Shown here in pieces: positions 1 to 10,264 of a stretch of 64,000 nt of DNA. How positions within the stretch are numbered: position 1 is the first letter of the stretch; each line of letters opens with the position of its first letter. Both the position numbers and the translations under genes were made by a program. The DNA is from CAVSWT01 sp963777515 (GTDB lineage: Bacteria; Bacteroidota; Ignavibacteria; Ignavibacteriales; Ignavibacteriaceae), in the NCBI GenBank assembly GCA_963777515.1, contig CAVZQU010000013.1, positions 124,001-188,000 of the forward strand, written 5' to 3'. The notes below the pieces were generated by a model. The model was given only the letters and a program-made list of their open reading frames with translations. It searched no databases and was not told where the DNA came from.

Positions 1-96
1 ATTAACGGACGTAAATTTCTGCCAAAATCCTTGAGCAAACAATAAATTTGAACAAAGAGATACTAATATGAAGAAAAGTAATGTAATTTTTTTCAT
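1..96 (-). CDS. Exported protein, N-terminal fragment cut by the window edge
   Basis: Only the first 32 codons lie in the window. They read as a typical signal peptide: a KK pair, a long hydrophobic run and a cleavage-like FAQ at about residues 20-22, followed by GFWQKFTS. The ATG at 96 is preceded on the minus strand by AAGGGTGAGACC, a usable ribosome site. It follows the delta-60-repeat gene on the same strand with a 70-bp gap. The mature part is outside the window, so no function can be given; a secreted or surface protein is the inference. Confidence 0.6.
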   Translation of the reverse strand, partial: MKKITLLFFILVSLCSNLLFAQGFWQKFTSVN

Positions 97-166
97 GGTC
101 TCACCCTTATTTAAGTGAATGTTATTAGACATTTATTATTTATATAGATTATTTTCTTCAATTATT

Positions 167-3100
167 TTAAAGGATTAATTTTTTTGTGCTTATAAAATCA
201 CCGGCTTGAATCCTGTAGAAATAAATTCCGCTGGCAAGCTTTGTTGCATTAAATTTTACTTTATAATTGCCTGCAGTTTTTTCTTTATTTAATAATTTGA
301 TTACTTCATTACCCAATACATCATAGATTGTTAAAGTAACAAAGGAAGTTTTTGCAATTGAATAATTTATTGTTGTAGTCGGATTAAATGGATTTGGATA
401 GTTCTGATAAAGCGCGAAAATTTTTGGCGTTTCGTTATCATATATCCCTTCAATAATTTCCGTACTGGTAGTAAAATTGGCAATCAAAGAGAAATCACTT
501 TCCCCAGAAGTATCCTCAGCGCTAACATGCCAATAATATTTTGTATTAGCATCCAGAGGATTATTTAATTGCATCGATGTATCGGTTAAAGTTGTATCAA
601 AAGCTACAGATGCAAAGGTACTATCAGATGATATTTGAAAATGATATTTTTTTGCAAAATTAGAAGTATGCCAAATTACAGTAGCTTTTCGATAAACTCC
701 AGTCATACCATTCGGTGAAATTACTAATGGCATTAATGGAATCGGATCTAAAGTTTTAAAGCTTTTTTCAGAACTTACAAAATAGTTAGATGAAGTAAAG
801 TTTCTCCCAGAAATCCTATAATAATATGAGGTATGTGAATTTAAATTATTTATATGAGAAAAGATTTGTGTTGTTGTATCTCCGTCTACATTATTAGGAA
901 CAGCATCTATACTATCAGTATAAACACCGGAATTTGTGCCATATAAAAATCGAACTGAAGTGTTATTTCCAAAAGGGAAAACCAAACCATTTAAAACAAC
1001 CGAACTGTCACTGATTTTTGTTTCTTGAAGTGGACTTGCATATGAAGTGCTTCCAGGTAGCAAGCGTGCAAGAACTATATTCATCCCATTGACACTAAAA
1101 GAAAATCCACCTATGATTATCTTTCCATTTGCTTGTAAAACAGCAGACTGTCCAAAGTAACTAACATTAAATTCGTTTTCTGATGGAAATGTAAAAGACC
1201 CAACGTCGGCGAAGGTACTATCGAAAGTACCTGATGCATTAAAGCGGGCAATTGCAAAACCAAATTGTATATTCTCAGAAATACCGCCAACCAAGATTTT
1301 TCCATCTTTTTGAATGACAATTGATGCCCCTATATCAACTTTGCCATCGCTGCCATTAAAATTTGTTCTGATATTCCCTTCATTGCCAAATGTATTATCA
1401 ATTGCACCATCTGAATTATACCTAGTAAGAATTAATGAATATCTTGAATTTCTATATGAATTACCTGTTATTATTATTTTTCCATTTGATTGTATTGCTA
1501 AATCTGATGCGGCAACTAAAGAATCACTTCCTTCTGGTAATGTTATTATAGTACCTTTAGTTCCGAATGTATTATCTAAAGAGCCATTAATATTATATCG
1601 TGCCAATGAAATTGCATATCCTGAACTGAAATGTGAGTTCCCTGCAACTACTATTTTTCCATCTTTTTGGATTGCTACAGAATTTGCTACATCTTGAGTC
1701 CCATCTCCTCCGTTAATCGTTGTTCTTATAGTCCCATTGGACCCGAAAGTATTATCAAGTGTTCCGTTTGTATTATAACGAGATAACGCGTATGAAATAT
1801 TTGATGCCTTTTGCGAAATTCCGACGACCACTATTTTACCATCAGGTTGAATTGCTATTGAATTAGCTTTATCATAAGTTCCATCTCCACCGTTAATTGA
1901 TGTTATCACTGTCCCATTATTCCCAAATGTATTGTCATATTCTCCATCTTTATTATACCTTATAACTCCAAAAGAACTACCTGAGTTTGTATTAGAGTAT
2001 CCAACAGCTATAATTTTACCATCAGGCTGTAAAGCAACATCTAATGCTCCATCCAAAGTACCAATTCCACCAATAACGTGAGATTTAACCGAACCATTAC
2101 TACCAAAAGAATTATCTATCGTACCGTCTGAATTGTACCGTGCAACTAGAAATGAAGAATTATTTATACCGCTTGAGAATCCAGCTGCAATGATTTTACC
2201 ATCAGGTTGAATAGCTATAGAATTGGCTCTTTCACTTCCAAAATTATTAAGAATAATTGTCCTCTCGGTTCCATTAATACCAAAATTATTATCGAGTGTT
2301 CCGTTATAATTAATTCGTGAGACTGCAATTGCTGAAATTGAGTTATTAATTGAAAATCCAGCCATAATAATTTTACCGTCAGGTTGAATTGCTAAAGAAT
2401 TGATTTCGTCATCACTTCCATCACCATTATTAATATTAAAAGTGAATGTTCCATAAGTTCCAAATGAACTATCGACTGTTCCTGTAGTATCAAAACGAAT
2501 TGCAGCAAAATTATACCCTGAACTATTCTTTGATTTTCCAGCAAGAATTAATTTTCCGTCTGACTGTAATGATGAAGCTAAACATATGTCATCATAACCA
2601 GCACCATCATATAACTTTTTTATTACTATTCCATTTGCTCCAAAAGTACTATCGATAGTTCCATCTTCATTATAGCGGTATGCCACAAACTGATTTCCTA
2701 ATATGCTAGTATTAAGAGAAATTCCTGATATAATAATCTTATTATTTGACTGTATTACAACTGAACGCCCTTCGGCATATCCATGCGGGATTCTTATTGT
2801 TCCGGTACCACCAAATGAACTATCAAGTGAACCATTATTGTTAATTCGGGCAATTGTAAAAACATTATCTCCCCCCAGAAAAGCATAAGAAGAGCCGCCA
2901 AGAACAATCTTTCCATCATCTTGAATTGCAACCGACCGGCAAAAATCTGAAATACCATCACTTCCCTGTATACTTATTTTTACTATACCATTTTTTCCAA
3001 AAGTATTATCAAAAGTTCCATTTGTATTGTAACGAACAACGGCAAAATCACCATTGGTGGAACCCGCCGCAATTATTTTTCCATCACTTTGTAATTCTAC

Positions 3101-3766
3101 AGAATAAGCAACATCGTTATTACCATAGCCATTTATTTCAGTCCTTACCATCCCGTTTGTACCAAATGTATTATCAAGAACACCATTTGTATCATAGCGT
3201 GCAGCAGCAAATGTAGAGCCTTCTCCGTTGTTATTTGAAGAACCAACTACAACTATCTTCCCATCTTGTTGTATTACCATTGCATAGCCTAGATCCATTC
3301 CAACGCCACCATTAAATTGTGTTCTAATCAATCCTTTATTTCCAAAAGAAGAATCAATGGTTCCATTAACGTTATAGCGTATAATAACAAAGAAATAACT
3401 GTTGTTTTTCCAAGAATAACCGGCTGCTACAATTTTCCCATCTTTCTGCATAGCTACAGATTTACAAACCACATTTAATGTATCTAGTGTTACAGGTGTT
3501 TGCACAATTCCATTTGTCCCAAATGTGTTATCTAAAAATGGTAAATTAGAATTATTTTTTGATGTGATAATTGACGTAAAATTCACAATATTATTTTTTG
3601 TTTGATTTAATACCAAGAGATCTTTTTGTTGAACGATTTTACCAACTCCAGATATTTTTAATAATTCTGAAGCGGGGGAATTATTTTTTAATAGCTGAGC
3701 TTGTAAATAAGTATTTAAGAAAAGTAAAACTAAAATAAAAGAAAAGAATTTGTAATAAGTTTGCAT
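167..3766 (-). CDS. Delta-60 repeat surface protein with type IX secretion sorting domain
   Basis: About 1199 residues. A signal peptide is followed by roughly fourteen tandem units of about 60 residues, each with a core like QxDGKIVVAG, then (A/S)RYNxxGTxDNTFG and xNG. This is the delta-60 beta-propeller-type repeat family. A fibronectin-III/Ig-like stretch follows (about residues 960-1100), then a C-terminal domain with YQNYPNPFNPTT and a SGIYFYRIQAG ending, the type A sorting signal of the Por (type IX) system. The product is therefore expected to be exported across the outer membrane and held on the surface. The frame is open from 3790, but the ATG at 3766 has AAGGA nine bases upstream and starts directly with the signal peptide, so it is preferred. 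It lies just downstream of another sorting-domain gene and is probably co-transcribed. Ligand or role is unknown. Confidence 0.9.
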   Translation of the reverse strand: MQTYYKFFSFILVLLFLNTYLQAQLLKNNSPASELLKISGVGKIVQQKDLLVLNQTKNNIVNFTSIITSKNNSNLPFLDNTFGTNGIVQTPVTLDTLNVVCKSVAMQKDGKIVAAGYSWKNNSYFFVIIRYNVNGTIDSSFGNKGLIRTQFNGGVGMDLGYAMVIQQDGKIVVVGSSNNNGEGSTFAAARYDTNGVLDNTFGTNGMVRTEINGYGNNDVAYSVELQSDGKIIAAGSTNGDFAVVRYNTNGTFDNTFGKNGIVKISIQGSDGISDFCRSVAIQDDGKIVLGGSSYAFLGGDNVFTIARINNNGSLDSSFGGTGTIRIPHGYAEGRSVVIQSNNKIIISGISLNTSILGNQFVAYRYNEDGTIDSTFGANGIVIKKLYDGAGYDDICLASSLQSDGKLILAGKSKNSSGYNFAAIRFDTTGTVDSSFGTYGTFTFNINNGDGSDDEINSLAIQPDGKIIMAGFSINNSISAIAVSRINYNGTLDNNFGINGTERTIILNNFGSERANSIAIQPDGKIIAAGFSSGINNSSFLVARYNSDGTIDNSFGSNGSVKSHVIGGIGTLDGALDVALQPDGKIIAVGYSNTNSGSSFGVIRYNKDGEYDNTFGNNGTVITSINGGDGTYDKANSIAIQPDGKIVVVGISQKASNISYALSRYNTNGTLDNTFGSNGTIRTTINGGDGTQDVANSVAIQKDGKIVVAGNSHFSSGYAISLARYNINGSLDNTFGTKGTIITLPEGSDSLVAASDLAIQSNGKIIITGNSYRNSRYSLILTRYNSDGAIDNTFGNEGNIRTNFNGSDGKVDIGASIVIQKDGKILVGGISENIQFGFAIARFNASGTFDSTFADVGSFTFPSENEFNVSYFGQSAVLQANGKIIIGGFSFSVNGMNIVLARLLPGSTSYASPLQETKISDSSVVLNGLVFPFGNNTSVRFLYGTNSGVYTDSIDAVPNNVDGDTTTQIFSHINNLNSHTSYYYRISGRNFTSSNYFVSSEKSFKTLDPIPLMPLVISPNGMTGVYRKATVIWHTSNFAKKYHFQISSDSTFASVAFDTTLTDTSMQLNNPLDANTKYYWHVSAEDTSGESDFSLIANFTTSTEIIEGIYDNETPKIFALYQNYPNPFNPTTTINYSIAKTSFVTLTIYDVLGNEVIKLLNKEKTAGNYKVKFNATKLASGIYFYRIQAGDFISTKKLIL

Positions 3767-3792
3767 TATAAACATTCCTTGTTGTTTCATTT

Positions 3793-6345
3793 TTATTTTA
3801 TCAATAATAATTTTTTGGTAGACACAAAATTTCCCGCCTGCATTCTGTAAAAATAAATTCCACTGGCAAGGTGGCTAGCATTAAATTCAATTTTATAATC
3901 ACCCGTCGTTTTATTTTCATTTAACAATTGAGCAACTTCATTTCCTAAAACATCAAAAACTCTAATAGTAACAAAAGAAGTTTTTGGAATTGTATATTTT
4001 ATTGTTGTAGTCGGATTAAATGGATTTGGATAGTTCTGATACAAAGCAAAAATATTTGGTTTGTTATCTGCTTTATCCTTAATACCGACAATAGTTCCTG
4101 TGGTAAAATTCGCAATTAAGGAGTTGCTGGTATCACCGTAAATATTTATAGCTCTTACTTGCCAAAAATATTGTGTGTTGGCAGTAAGTGAATCATCCAA
4201 TTGCATAGTAGTATCGGTTGAAGTTGTATCAAAAACAATAGATGATAAAGAACTGTCTTCCGCAATCCGAAGATTATAGAACATTGTAAGATCTGAAGCA
4301 TGCCAGTCAAATACCGTTCTTCTTGGTATATTTGATTTACCATTTGGTGAAATGATTATTGGTTGAGTGGGTAACTTTACTTTCCGGGGATATTCGCCCT
4401 CAAAACAACCATTTGATTTTGTTCCAACAAATATTTTATAATTATCACTTTCTGGCAAAATATTAATAGAATTTCTTGTTTCATCTGAAAGGCTGTCAAA
4501 TGAAATTTTTTCCCAAGAACTTCCGCCATCTTGAGACAAATATAATCCAGTGCCGCTACCGTTATAAGACAGGGCTCCCGAAGCAGCAAAGATCATTTTA
4601 GGGTTATCTGGTGCTATTTCAATATCCGACACATAACCTATTCCATTGCTAAGCAACCAATGGCTTCCCATATCGGTTGTTTTATATACTCCACTAAGAT
4701 TTCCAAGGAAAATATTATTATCATTTTTAGGATCTATGGCAATAGCTCTTACATCTACATTATCGATATCATCATAAATGCCATTCATTTTCCTTTCCCA
4801 GAAACTTCCGTCTGTACTTATATAAAAACCTGATTTATTGACATAGTTTGACCATAGACCAGCACACATCATTACTGGATTTTTACTAGAGACTTTAATA
4901 ACATGAATATCATAGTGAATATCCTTCATATCTGCCAAAAGGCTGTTCCATGAATTTCCTGAATCAAAACTTTCTAATATTTCTCCGTGAGCACCAATAA
5001 GTATATGGCTGGTATCATTTGGTAAAATTTCAATATCATAAATTGAAGTTCTGGATGTTAATAGTTTCCAACTAATTCCCCCATTGCAACTTTTATAAAG
5101 TCCGGCGTTTGGACTGTAAGCACATCCTAAATAAACAACATCCGGATTTAATGGATTTGCTTTTATAACTAAAGGCACTGGGACTTTGTCTTGTAAATCA
5201 ATTGTAGTCCAAGAAGCGCCTTCATTTGTAGATTTAAATAAGAAATTATTTTCAAAGTTGTTATCAGTACCGATTAAATAAATTGTAAGCTTTCCTTCTT
5301 TTAATACAATTGAACTTTTTATTACTGAACTAATATTTAATCCATTTGAAAGTTTTGACCATTTTATTCCATTATCCACAGATGAATACAATCCATCCAA
5401 TCCAATTAATATTGTTCTTGAAGAATCGATGGAAACTTTCATATCATTAAGATTTTCAATAACCAACCAATTGTTTCCATCATTTGAACTTATTAAAACG
5501 CCTTTATCTGTAGAGACATAAATGATTCCTTCATCCTGATTAATATCAGAACTCAATATGTTATTAAACTTTATGCTATCAGACAAAGATGTATCTATAA
5601 TAGATACCCAATCACTATCTATACTTCTTCTATATACATTACTATCGCTAATGTAAAAGAACGATCCTGTTTTGGAATTTGTAAATGTTCTGACGGGTTC
5701 ACTTGTTGAAAAATAATTTGTTGAAGTAGTTATTTTAGAATAGCTGCTATCATTTATTTGATAAATAGTCCCATCTTTCACAAAAAGGTATTGTTTAGTC
5801 GAATCTATATTATTAAATACAAGAGTAGAATTTACATATTCATTAAAAAATAAATTCCATGATTCTCCATAATCAGTACTCTTATAAATTCCGGGCCCAC
5901 CACTATATCGGCAATATATATAGATTTCATTAGGATGAAACGGATTTATTGAAATTTGCCTTACAGCAGGCCACCAGGTTAAACCGGAATCTTTTGCCAC
6001 CCAGGATTCACCTCCATCAGTACTTTTATAGAATCCATTTCCTGTTGCTGTTTCATCTGGCCCGGTTCCAGCATAAACATATTGTGGTTTTTGAGGATCA
6101 TGTTCAATGCACATAACGATATTGTTAGGTGTATTTCCATGTGGTATTCCCTCCGCATATTCCCAAGTATTGCCATCATCTGTTGTCCTTATTATCCCGG
6201 AATTTCCAGTTCCTATCAAAATATAATTTGAAGATTGACATACAGAAATAGGAACTCCTGCTGGTCCAATTGAACGCCAATTTTGAGCAGTTAGTAACTC
6301 AGTTGAAATAAAAATTACGATAAGTATTTGTAAAACATTTCTCAT
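3793..6345 (-). CDS. BNR/sortilin-like beta-propeller protein with type IX sorting domain
   Basis: 850 residues with a signal peptide (cleavage near LLTAQ). The body holds many BNR-type Asp-box motifs such as STDGGESW, STDYGESW, SNDGNNW, SFDSGNSW and SQDGGSSW, each about 45-60 residues apart, as in sortilin/VPS10-like propellers. An FN3-like region (about 665-745) precedes a sorting domain with YQNYPNPFNPTTTIKY. AAAGGAT lies six bases before the ATG. Its stop is two bases before an upstream in-frame ATG of the next gene, so the two probably form one transcript. The 44 bases encoding the sorting-domain core (3998-4041) are identical to 366-409 of that neighbour. Surface location is inferred from the sorting domain; substrate is not known. 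Confidence 0.9.
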   Translation of the reverse strand: MRNVLQILIVIFISTELLTAQNWRSIGPAGVPISVCQSSNYILIGTGNSGIIRTTDDGNTWEYAEGIPHGNTPNNIVMCIEHDPQKPQYVYAGTGPDETATGNGFYKSTDGGESWVAKDSGLTWWPAVRQISINPFHPNEIYIYCRYSGGPGIYKSTDYGESWNLFFNEYVNSTLVFNNIDSTKQYLFVKDGTIYQINDSSYSKITTSTNYFSTSEPVRTFTNSKTGSFFYISDSNVYRRSIDSDWVSIIDTSLSDSIKFNNILSSDINQDEGIIYVSTDKGVLISSNDGNNWLVIENLNDMKVSIDSSRTILIGLDGLYSSVDNGIKWSKLSNGLNISSVIKSSIVLKEGKLTIYLIGTDNNFENNFLFKSTNEGASWTTIDLQDKVPVPLVIKANPLNPDVVYLGCAYSPNAGLYKSCNGGISWKLLTSRTSIYDIEILPNDTSHILIGAHGEILESFDSGNSWNSLLADMKDIHYDIHVIKVSSKNPVMMCAGLWSNYVNKSGFYISTDGSFWERKMNGIYDDIDNVDVRAIAIDPKNDNNIFLGNLSGVYKTTDMGSHWLLSNGIGYVSDIEIAPDNPKMIFAASGALSYNGSGTGLYLSQDGGSSWEKISFDSLSDETRNSINILPESDNYKIFVGTKSNGCFEGEYPRKVKLPTQPIIISPNGKSNIPRRTVFDWHASDLTMFYNLRIAEDSSLSSIVFDTTSTDTTMQLDDSLTANTQYFWQVRAINIYGDTSNSLIANFTTGTIVGIKDKADNKPNIFALYQNYPNPFNPTTTIKYTIPKTSFVTIRVFDVLGNEVAQLLNENKTTGDYKIEFNASHLASGIYFYRMQAGNFVSTKKLLLIK

Positions 6346-6885
6346 TTAATATCCTTTAAATGTTTAATGAAGGATTTCATTTAAAAACTTATTAAATCTT
6401 AATGAAGCTTATGGATTTGATTATCCCCTAAAATTTGAAGTTAAGTTTTCCATATTATTGTGCGAAACAACTCAAAAAACACACCAATAATATAAGAATA
6501 AAATTAAAAAGTTAGAGACATATTTGCTGTAATTATTTCAAATTAAAGGAAAATTTACAGTAATTATTTATGTGAAGGTTAATATATATGGTAAATAATT
6601 ATCGATTTATTCTATAATATCTCGACTTAATTATAAGGGAAAAACCATAAATTGATCTTACTATTTAGCTAAATCAATTAAACAATATGATGTACATTAT
6701 CGGCAGTCATGCTAATATTAGCCATTAATCTTAACTATCTTCTCTATAATTTTTATTAATTCTGCTATAAAATTGCAAGAAATAACTAAGTTATTTTCTT
6801 TGACAATATATTATCTGTGGCATTCATTTTGGTTAAAACTTTTGTTATTATAATTTTCTAAACAACATAATCTTAAAGGAGAGTA
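6346..6885. other. Divergent intergenic region, 540 bp
   Basis: AT-rich spacer between two divergently transcribed surface-protein genes. It must carry promoters for both directions. No convincing TTG/TAnnTTTG Bacteroidota promoter pair, operator palindrome, RNA gene or hidden reading frame was recognised. Confidence 0.5.
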
Positions 6886-8415
6886 ATGAAAAAACTACTG
6901 ATACTTTCTCTAATATCTTTTTTTGTCTTTAGTTTAACTGCTTTTTCCCAGGTAACAAATCTTAAAGTCAATGGAACTTCATCTAACTTTACCATGGCTT
7001 CCGGAGATGAAGTTAGCTGGAGTTACGATGTCCCAAACCCGGGAGATACAACTTTGCTTGATTTCTGGATTGATGCTAATAACAATAAAGTTCTTGACGC
7101 TGCCGATGTTCAGTGGGCATATTTCTATCAAATTGATGGTGATTCCCAGGGACAAAACGGCCCGCCTGATATTGATGGAACAGCTAATGGAAATGTTACA
7201 TTCCAGCAAAAAGTTGGCCTCGCACCTGGAAATTATATACTTACATTTATAAATAATGATTCAGTTGAAGCTGTCGCAGGAACTGTAACCCCTCTTAATA
7301 ATGTTACTTTTACAGTCTCTGGAAATGTTACCGTACCTCAAGGTTATAGCAAAGAAAATATTGTAATGCAGCTTGAATCTAATGCCGATGGAAATTCATT
7401 CTGGGATGCTTTAACTGATGCTAACGGAGATTTTACAATTAGTATGGATGGAGATACAACTGGAAACCCTTGGAGGTTGAGTATAAGTAATGCATTTATT
7501 TTTAAAGCATCAACGGTTGATCCGCAAAACTATCACATAACACTTGATTCAAGCTCTTCAAAGCAATATGCAAATAATGATTTTACAATTACTGCTGCTG
7601 CGGCTTCAATTAGCGGTGTTGTTAAAGATGGTAATAACGATCCTGTTGTTAATGCTTATGTTTATGTTAGTAATTATGATAATAGTTTAGAAACTGATGT
7701 TAGTACTGATTTTCAGGGGAAATACTATTTAGGATTATCGTCTAATGTTTTGCCTCAATCTGATTTAAATGTTGGATTATGGGCTGATTCCTCATTCATG
7801 CAATTCAATTTTTATCTCCCTTCTATAAAAGCTGGAGATAATTTAACTCAAAACATGTATTTGTTGAAAGCTAATTCGGTAATAAGCGGAAGAGTAAGTT
7901 TAGATGGAAATAATCCCGGCACATTGGAAATGATAGCTGCAACTAAAGACTCTGGTTTTATTAGAACATATACAAGCAATGAAGGTTACTTTGAATTTAA
8001 AGTAAGTAATAAAATTAATAATTATACCATTACTGCTGGATTTTTGCCTATGGGTTATGTAAGTGATAGTCTGGTTGTACATCCAGGTGACACTAATGTA
8101 AATATGAATTTAACTATGACAGGAGTAGAACAAACAAATTCAAATGTTCCTAAGAAATTTTCTTTATCACAGAATTATCCCAATCCATTTAATCCTTCTA
8201 CTATGATAAGTTATGAATTACCTCGCGCTGGAATGGTTACTTTGAAAGTGTTTAATATTCTTGGACAGGAAGTAAAAGTATTGGTTAATAAATTTGAATC
8301 TGCCGGAAAGTATAACGTTCAATTTAACGCTTCGGAACTAGAGAGCGGAGTATATTTTTATCAATTTAAAGAAGGAAATCATTTAAGTACAAGAAAAATG
8401 ATCCTTCTGAAATAA
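6886..8415 (+). CDS. Exported carboxypeptidase-regulatory-like protein with type IX sorting domain
   Basis: 509 residues; signal peptide ending near TAFSQ. The middle holds two CarboxypepD_reg-like/beta-sandwich units recognisable by ISGVVKDGNNDPVVNAYVYV with ...FQGKYYLGL (about 245-300) and ISGRVSLDG with ...NEGYFEFKV (about 335-380). The C-terminus has FSLSQNYPNPFNPSTMISYE and ends ESGVYFYQFKEGNHLSTRKM, a type A sorting domain. AAAGGAGAG lies four bases before the ATG, a strong ribosome site. A palindromic hairpin follows ten bases after the stop. Probably a surface or secreted structural/adhesion protein; specific role unknown. Confidence 0.88.
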   Translation: MKKLLILSLISFFVFSLTAFSQVTNLKVNGTSSNFTMASGDEVSWSYDVPNPGDTTLLDFWIDANNNKVLDAADVQWAYFYQIDGDSQGQNGPPDIDGTANGNVTFQQKVGLAPGNYILTFINNDSVEAVAGTVTPLNNVTFTVSGNVTVPQGYSKENIVMQLESNADGNSFWDALTDANGDFTISMDGDTTGNPWRLSISNAFIFKASTVDPQNYHITLDSSSSKQYANNDFTITAAAASISGVVKDGNNDPVVNAYVYVSNYDNSLETDVSTDFQGKYYLGLSSNVLPQSDLNVGLWADSSFMQFNFYLPSIKAGDNLTQNMYLLKANSVISGRVSLDGNNPGTLEMIAATKDSGFIRTYTSNEGYFEFKVSNKINNYTITAGFLPMGYVSDSLVVHPGDTNVNMNLTMTGVEQTNSNVPKKFSLSQNYPNPFNPSTMISYELPRAGMVTLKVFNILGQEVKVLVNKFESAGKYNVQFNASELESGVYFYQFKEGNHLSTRKMILLK

Positions 8416-8424
8416 TCCTTATAG

Positions 8425-8454
8425 GCCTTGAGGGTTCACACGAATCCTCAAGGC
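8425..8454 (+). terminator. Hairpin after the sorting-domain gene
   Basis: GCCTTGAGG at 8425-8433 pairs perfectly with CCTCAAGGC at 8446-8454 across a 12-base loop. It starts ten bases after the stop codon. The following T-run is weak, so it may act as a bidirectional or processing hairpin. A close relative sits after the gene ending at 14748, which suggests a dispersed 3'-end element. Confidence 0.55.
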
Positions 8455-8468
8455 TCTCATAATAGTTA

Positions 8469-9777
8469 CTATAGATTTTTATTTCTTAACTGCAAAGGTG
8501 GAGCCCAATCAGCATCTTTAACTCCCGGAGCAGGACGTCCCCAGGTATTACCTTTTGAATCCGGCAAATCTTTAAAAGAACCGAACTATCATCCTATGAA
8601 GCATATTCATATTCGGAAGTATCCCATGAAAACCCGCAAGCTTTGTAACGGTTCTGTCCTGTATTTCCCAGTAACCATAATCATCAGGCGTAACACAAAC
8701 CAGACTTTCTATCGGTAAAAATTTAGGAATAGCTCCTTCAAAAGGAACTGTGCCGTCACCAGTATATTTTTTATTAGCTTCATCTTTATCACTCCATCCA
8801 TTCATTCTATCGCTGGAATGAAATTCAAATACAGGAAATTTATCAACTAATGAAATTTGAATTTTAACTCTTGTCTCGGAATCAACACCAACAACAGCAA
8901 GCCATTTTGATTTATCAAGCCCTGCATCCTTTAAATTAAAATTATCTAGTCTTATCCCGATGTGCTTTTGCTTGAGCAAGTAAAGCTGGTTAATAATTTT
9001 TTTGCGTCTTCTTTTTGATTATCTGTTGGCAGTCCTTTTAATCGTAATAAATTCTTCAAGAGATTGATAGATACTTTCCTGCCATATTCCAGGGTCATAA
9101 AAAGAATTTGGCAAATTGGGATCTTCCTGAACCCCGTAAAAAAAACTTGGAATTAAATGGTAAAGGCCTGGTGTGATTCGTGCTGCTTCTCTTTCACGTG
9201 AGCTTGGTACTGTTGTTCCAAGATTTGCTGTGCCGGTAGTTACTTTTATGATTGCTTCAAACGAACCCTGAAAGGGAGAAGCAAGTGTAACAACTTTATG
9301 AACCGGCGCAGCATTTCCCTTGTCGCTTAAATATCCTGCTAATACTAAACCTCCCATAGAATGGCCAATGAGATTTACTTTAGCATCATCAGCATAACCT
9401 TGGGAATAATAATGTTTAAGGAGCTTTGTCCTATTAATAACTTCTTCTATAAATTCATCAAGCTGCTTTTGAGCTATTTCAAGAGGCATCCTCCAGTCGT
9501 AAGCAAACGGATAAACGGGGACGGGCTGGTCTTCTGAATTTGCTAAATTGTACCTAAGTTCTTCAATAACTTCCTTGTAAGCAATTTCAAAAACCTTTCC
9601 GGATTTTACTCTGGAAGGTTGAATTGCTTCGTACCGCAAATCGTTGGGATGCAAAGCAATTCTATCGTAGTCTTTTTTTAAAACAGACCAGATGGTTTCA
9701 GGATCAACAGGATATTCATCCTGTAAATACGAAGCAGTTATTCCCGGAATAAAAATAACCGGATATGGCAAATTCAT
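8469..9777 (-). pseudogene. LCAT/PGAP1-type alpha/beta-hydrolase, broken by a stop and a frameshift
   Basis: The N-terminal part (9019-9777, 252 residues) starts with PVIFIPGITASYL, the oxyanion-side motif, and has the nucleophile elbow GHSMGG and the LASPFQGS strand typical of lecithin:cholesterol acyltransferase-like and PGAP1-like esterases. At 9019-9021 a TAA interrupts the frame. The same frame then continues to 8572 and contains TGDGTVP (catalytic Asp region) and FHGILPN (candidate His), so the triad is split over the stop. At about 8574-8577 an extra T in the coding-strand run TTCTTTTAAA shifts the frame; the other frame continues KDLPDSKGNTWGRPAPG and ends in TAG at 8469-8471. The intact gene would be about 435 codons. 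No signal peptide is visible. As read it would give only the N-terminal part. Two independent lesions favour decay, but base-calling error cannot be excluded. Confidence 0.82.
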
Positions 9778-10264
9778 AAATCAGCCCTTATTAGTTTTTA
9801 AAAATTAATTAATAAATCACAGAACAATTTTTGCTACTAGAAAATTTTTATTTGAAGGTCAGGTTAAAAAGAAACTATTTCAAAGGATCCTTCGGACGAA
9901 CTTAAAAAGGAATTAGCAGTGAATTATTTCTTCAATAAATTGAAAGTGTTGCTTGAGAAAATACGTTGTAGTGATTGTTTTGTCAAGTTAAATCTTGTTG
10001 ATTAGTTTAGAAATTTAGCTACAACTTTTAAATAGTCCTATTTTATTTTCCCCAAAATTCTTCTATAAATATATAGCTTTGTTCAACTAAATTTATTCTT
10101 TTTTAAGATGCATGTTGGGTTTCACCTGAAAAAATTTACACCAATTTATTTTCTTTAAGAATTAATACTCTCTTCGTGAACCTTTTACCATCAATTTTAC
10201 GCATTTTATAGTATCAGTGCAAGAATCCTCCTATTTAGCTAATTAAATCAATTTTGGAGCTATA
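9778..10264. other. Divergent intergenic region, 487 bp
   Basis: AT-rich spacer between the esterase pseudogene and the small lipoprotein gene. It should contain the promoter of the lipoprotein operon. No frame with a credible start and composition, RNA gene or strong hairpin was found. Confidence 0.45.

Noticed and set aside
1314..3216. Several plus-strand reading frames opposite the delta-60-repeat gene
   Set aside because: They follow the repeat period of the gene on the other strand and have no ribosome site or family match; they are shadows of the repeats.
8428..8718. Plus-strand frame of 96 residues
   Set aside because: It lies antisense to the 3' end of the broken esterase, whose conserved GRPAPG tail explains the sequence.
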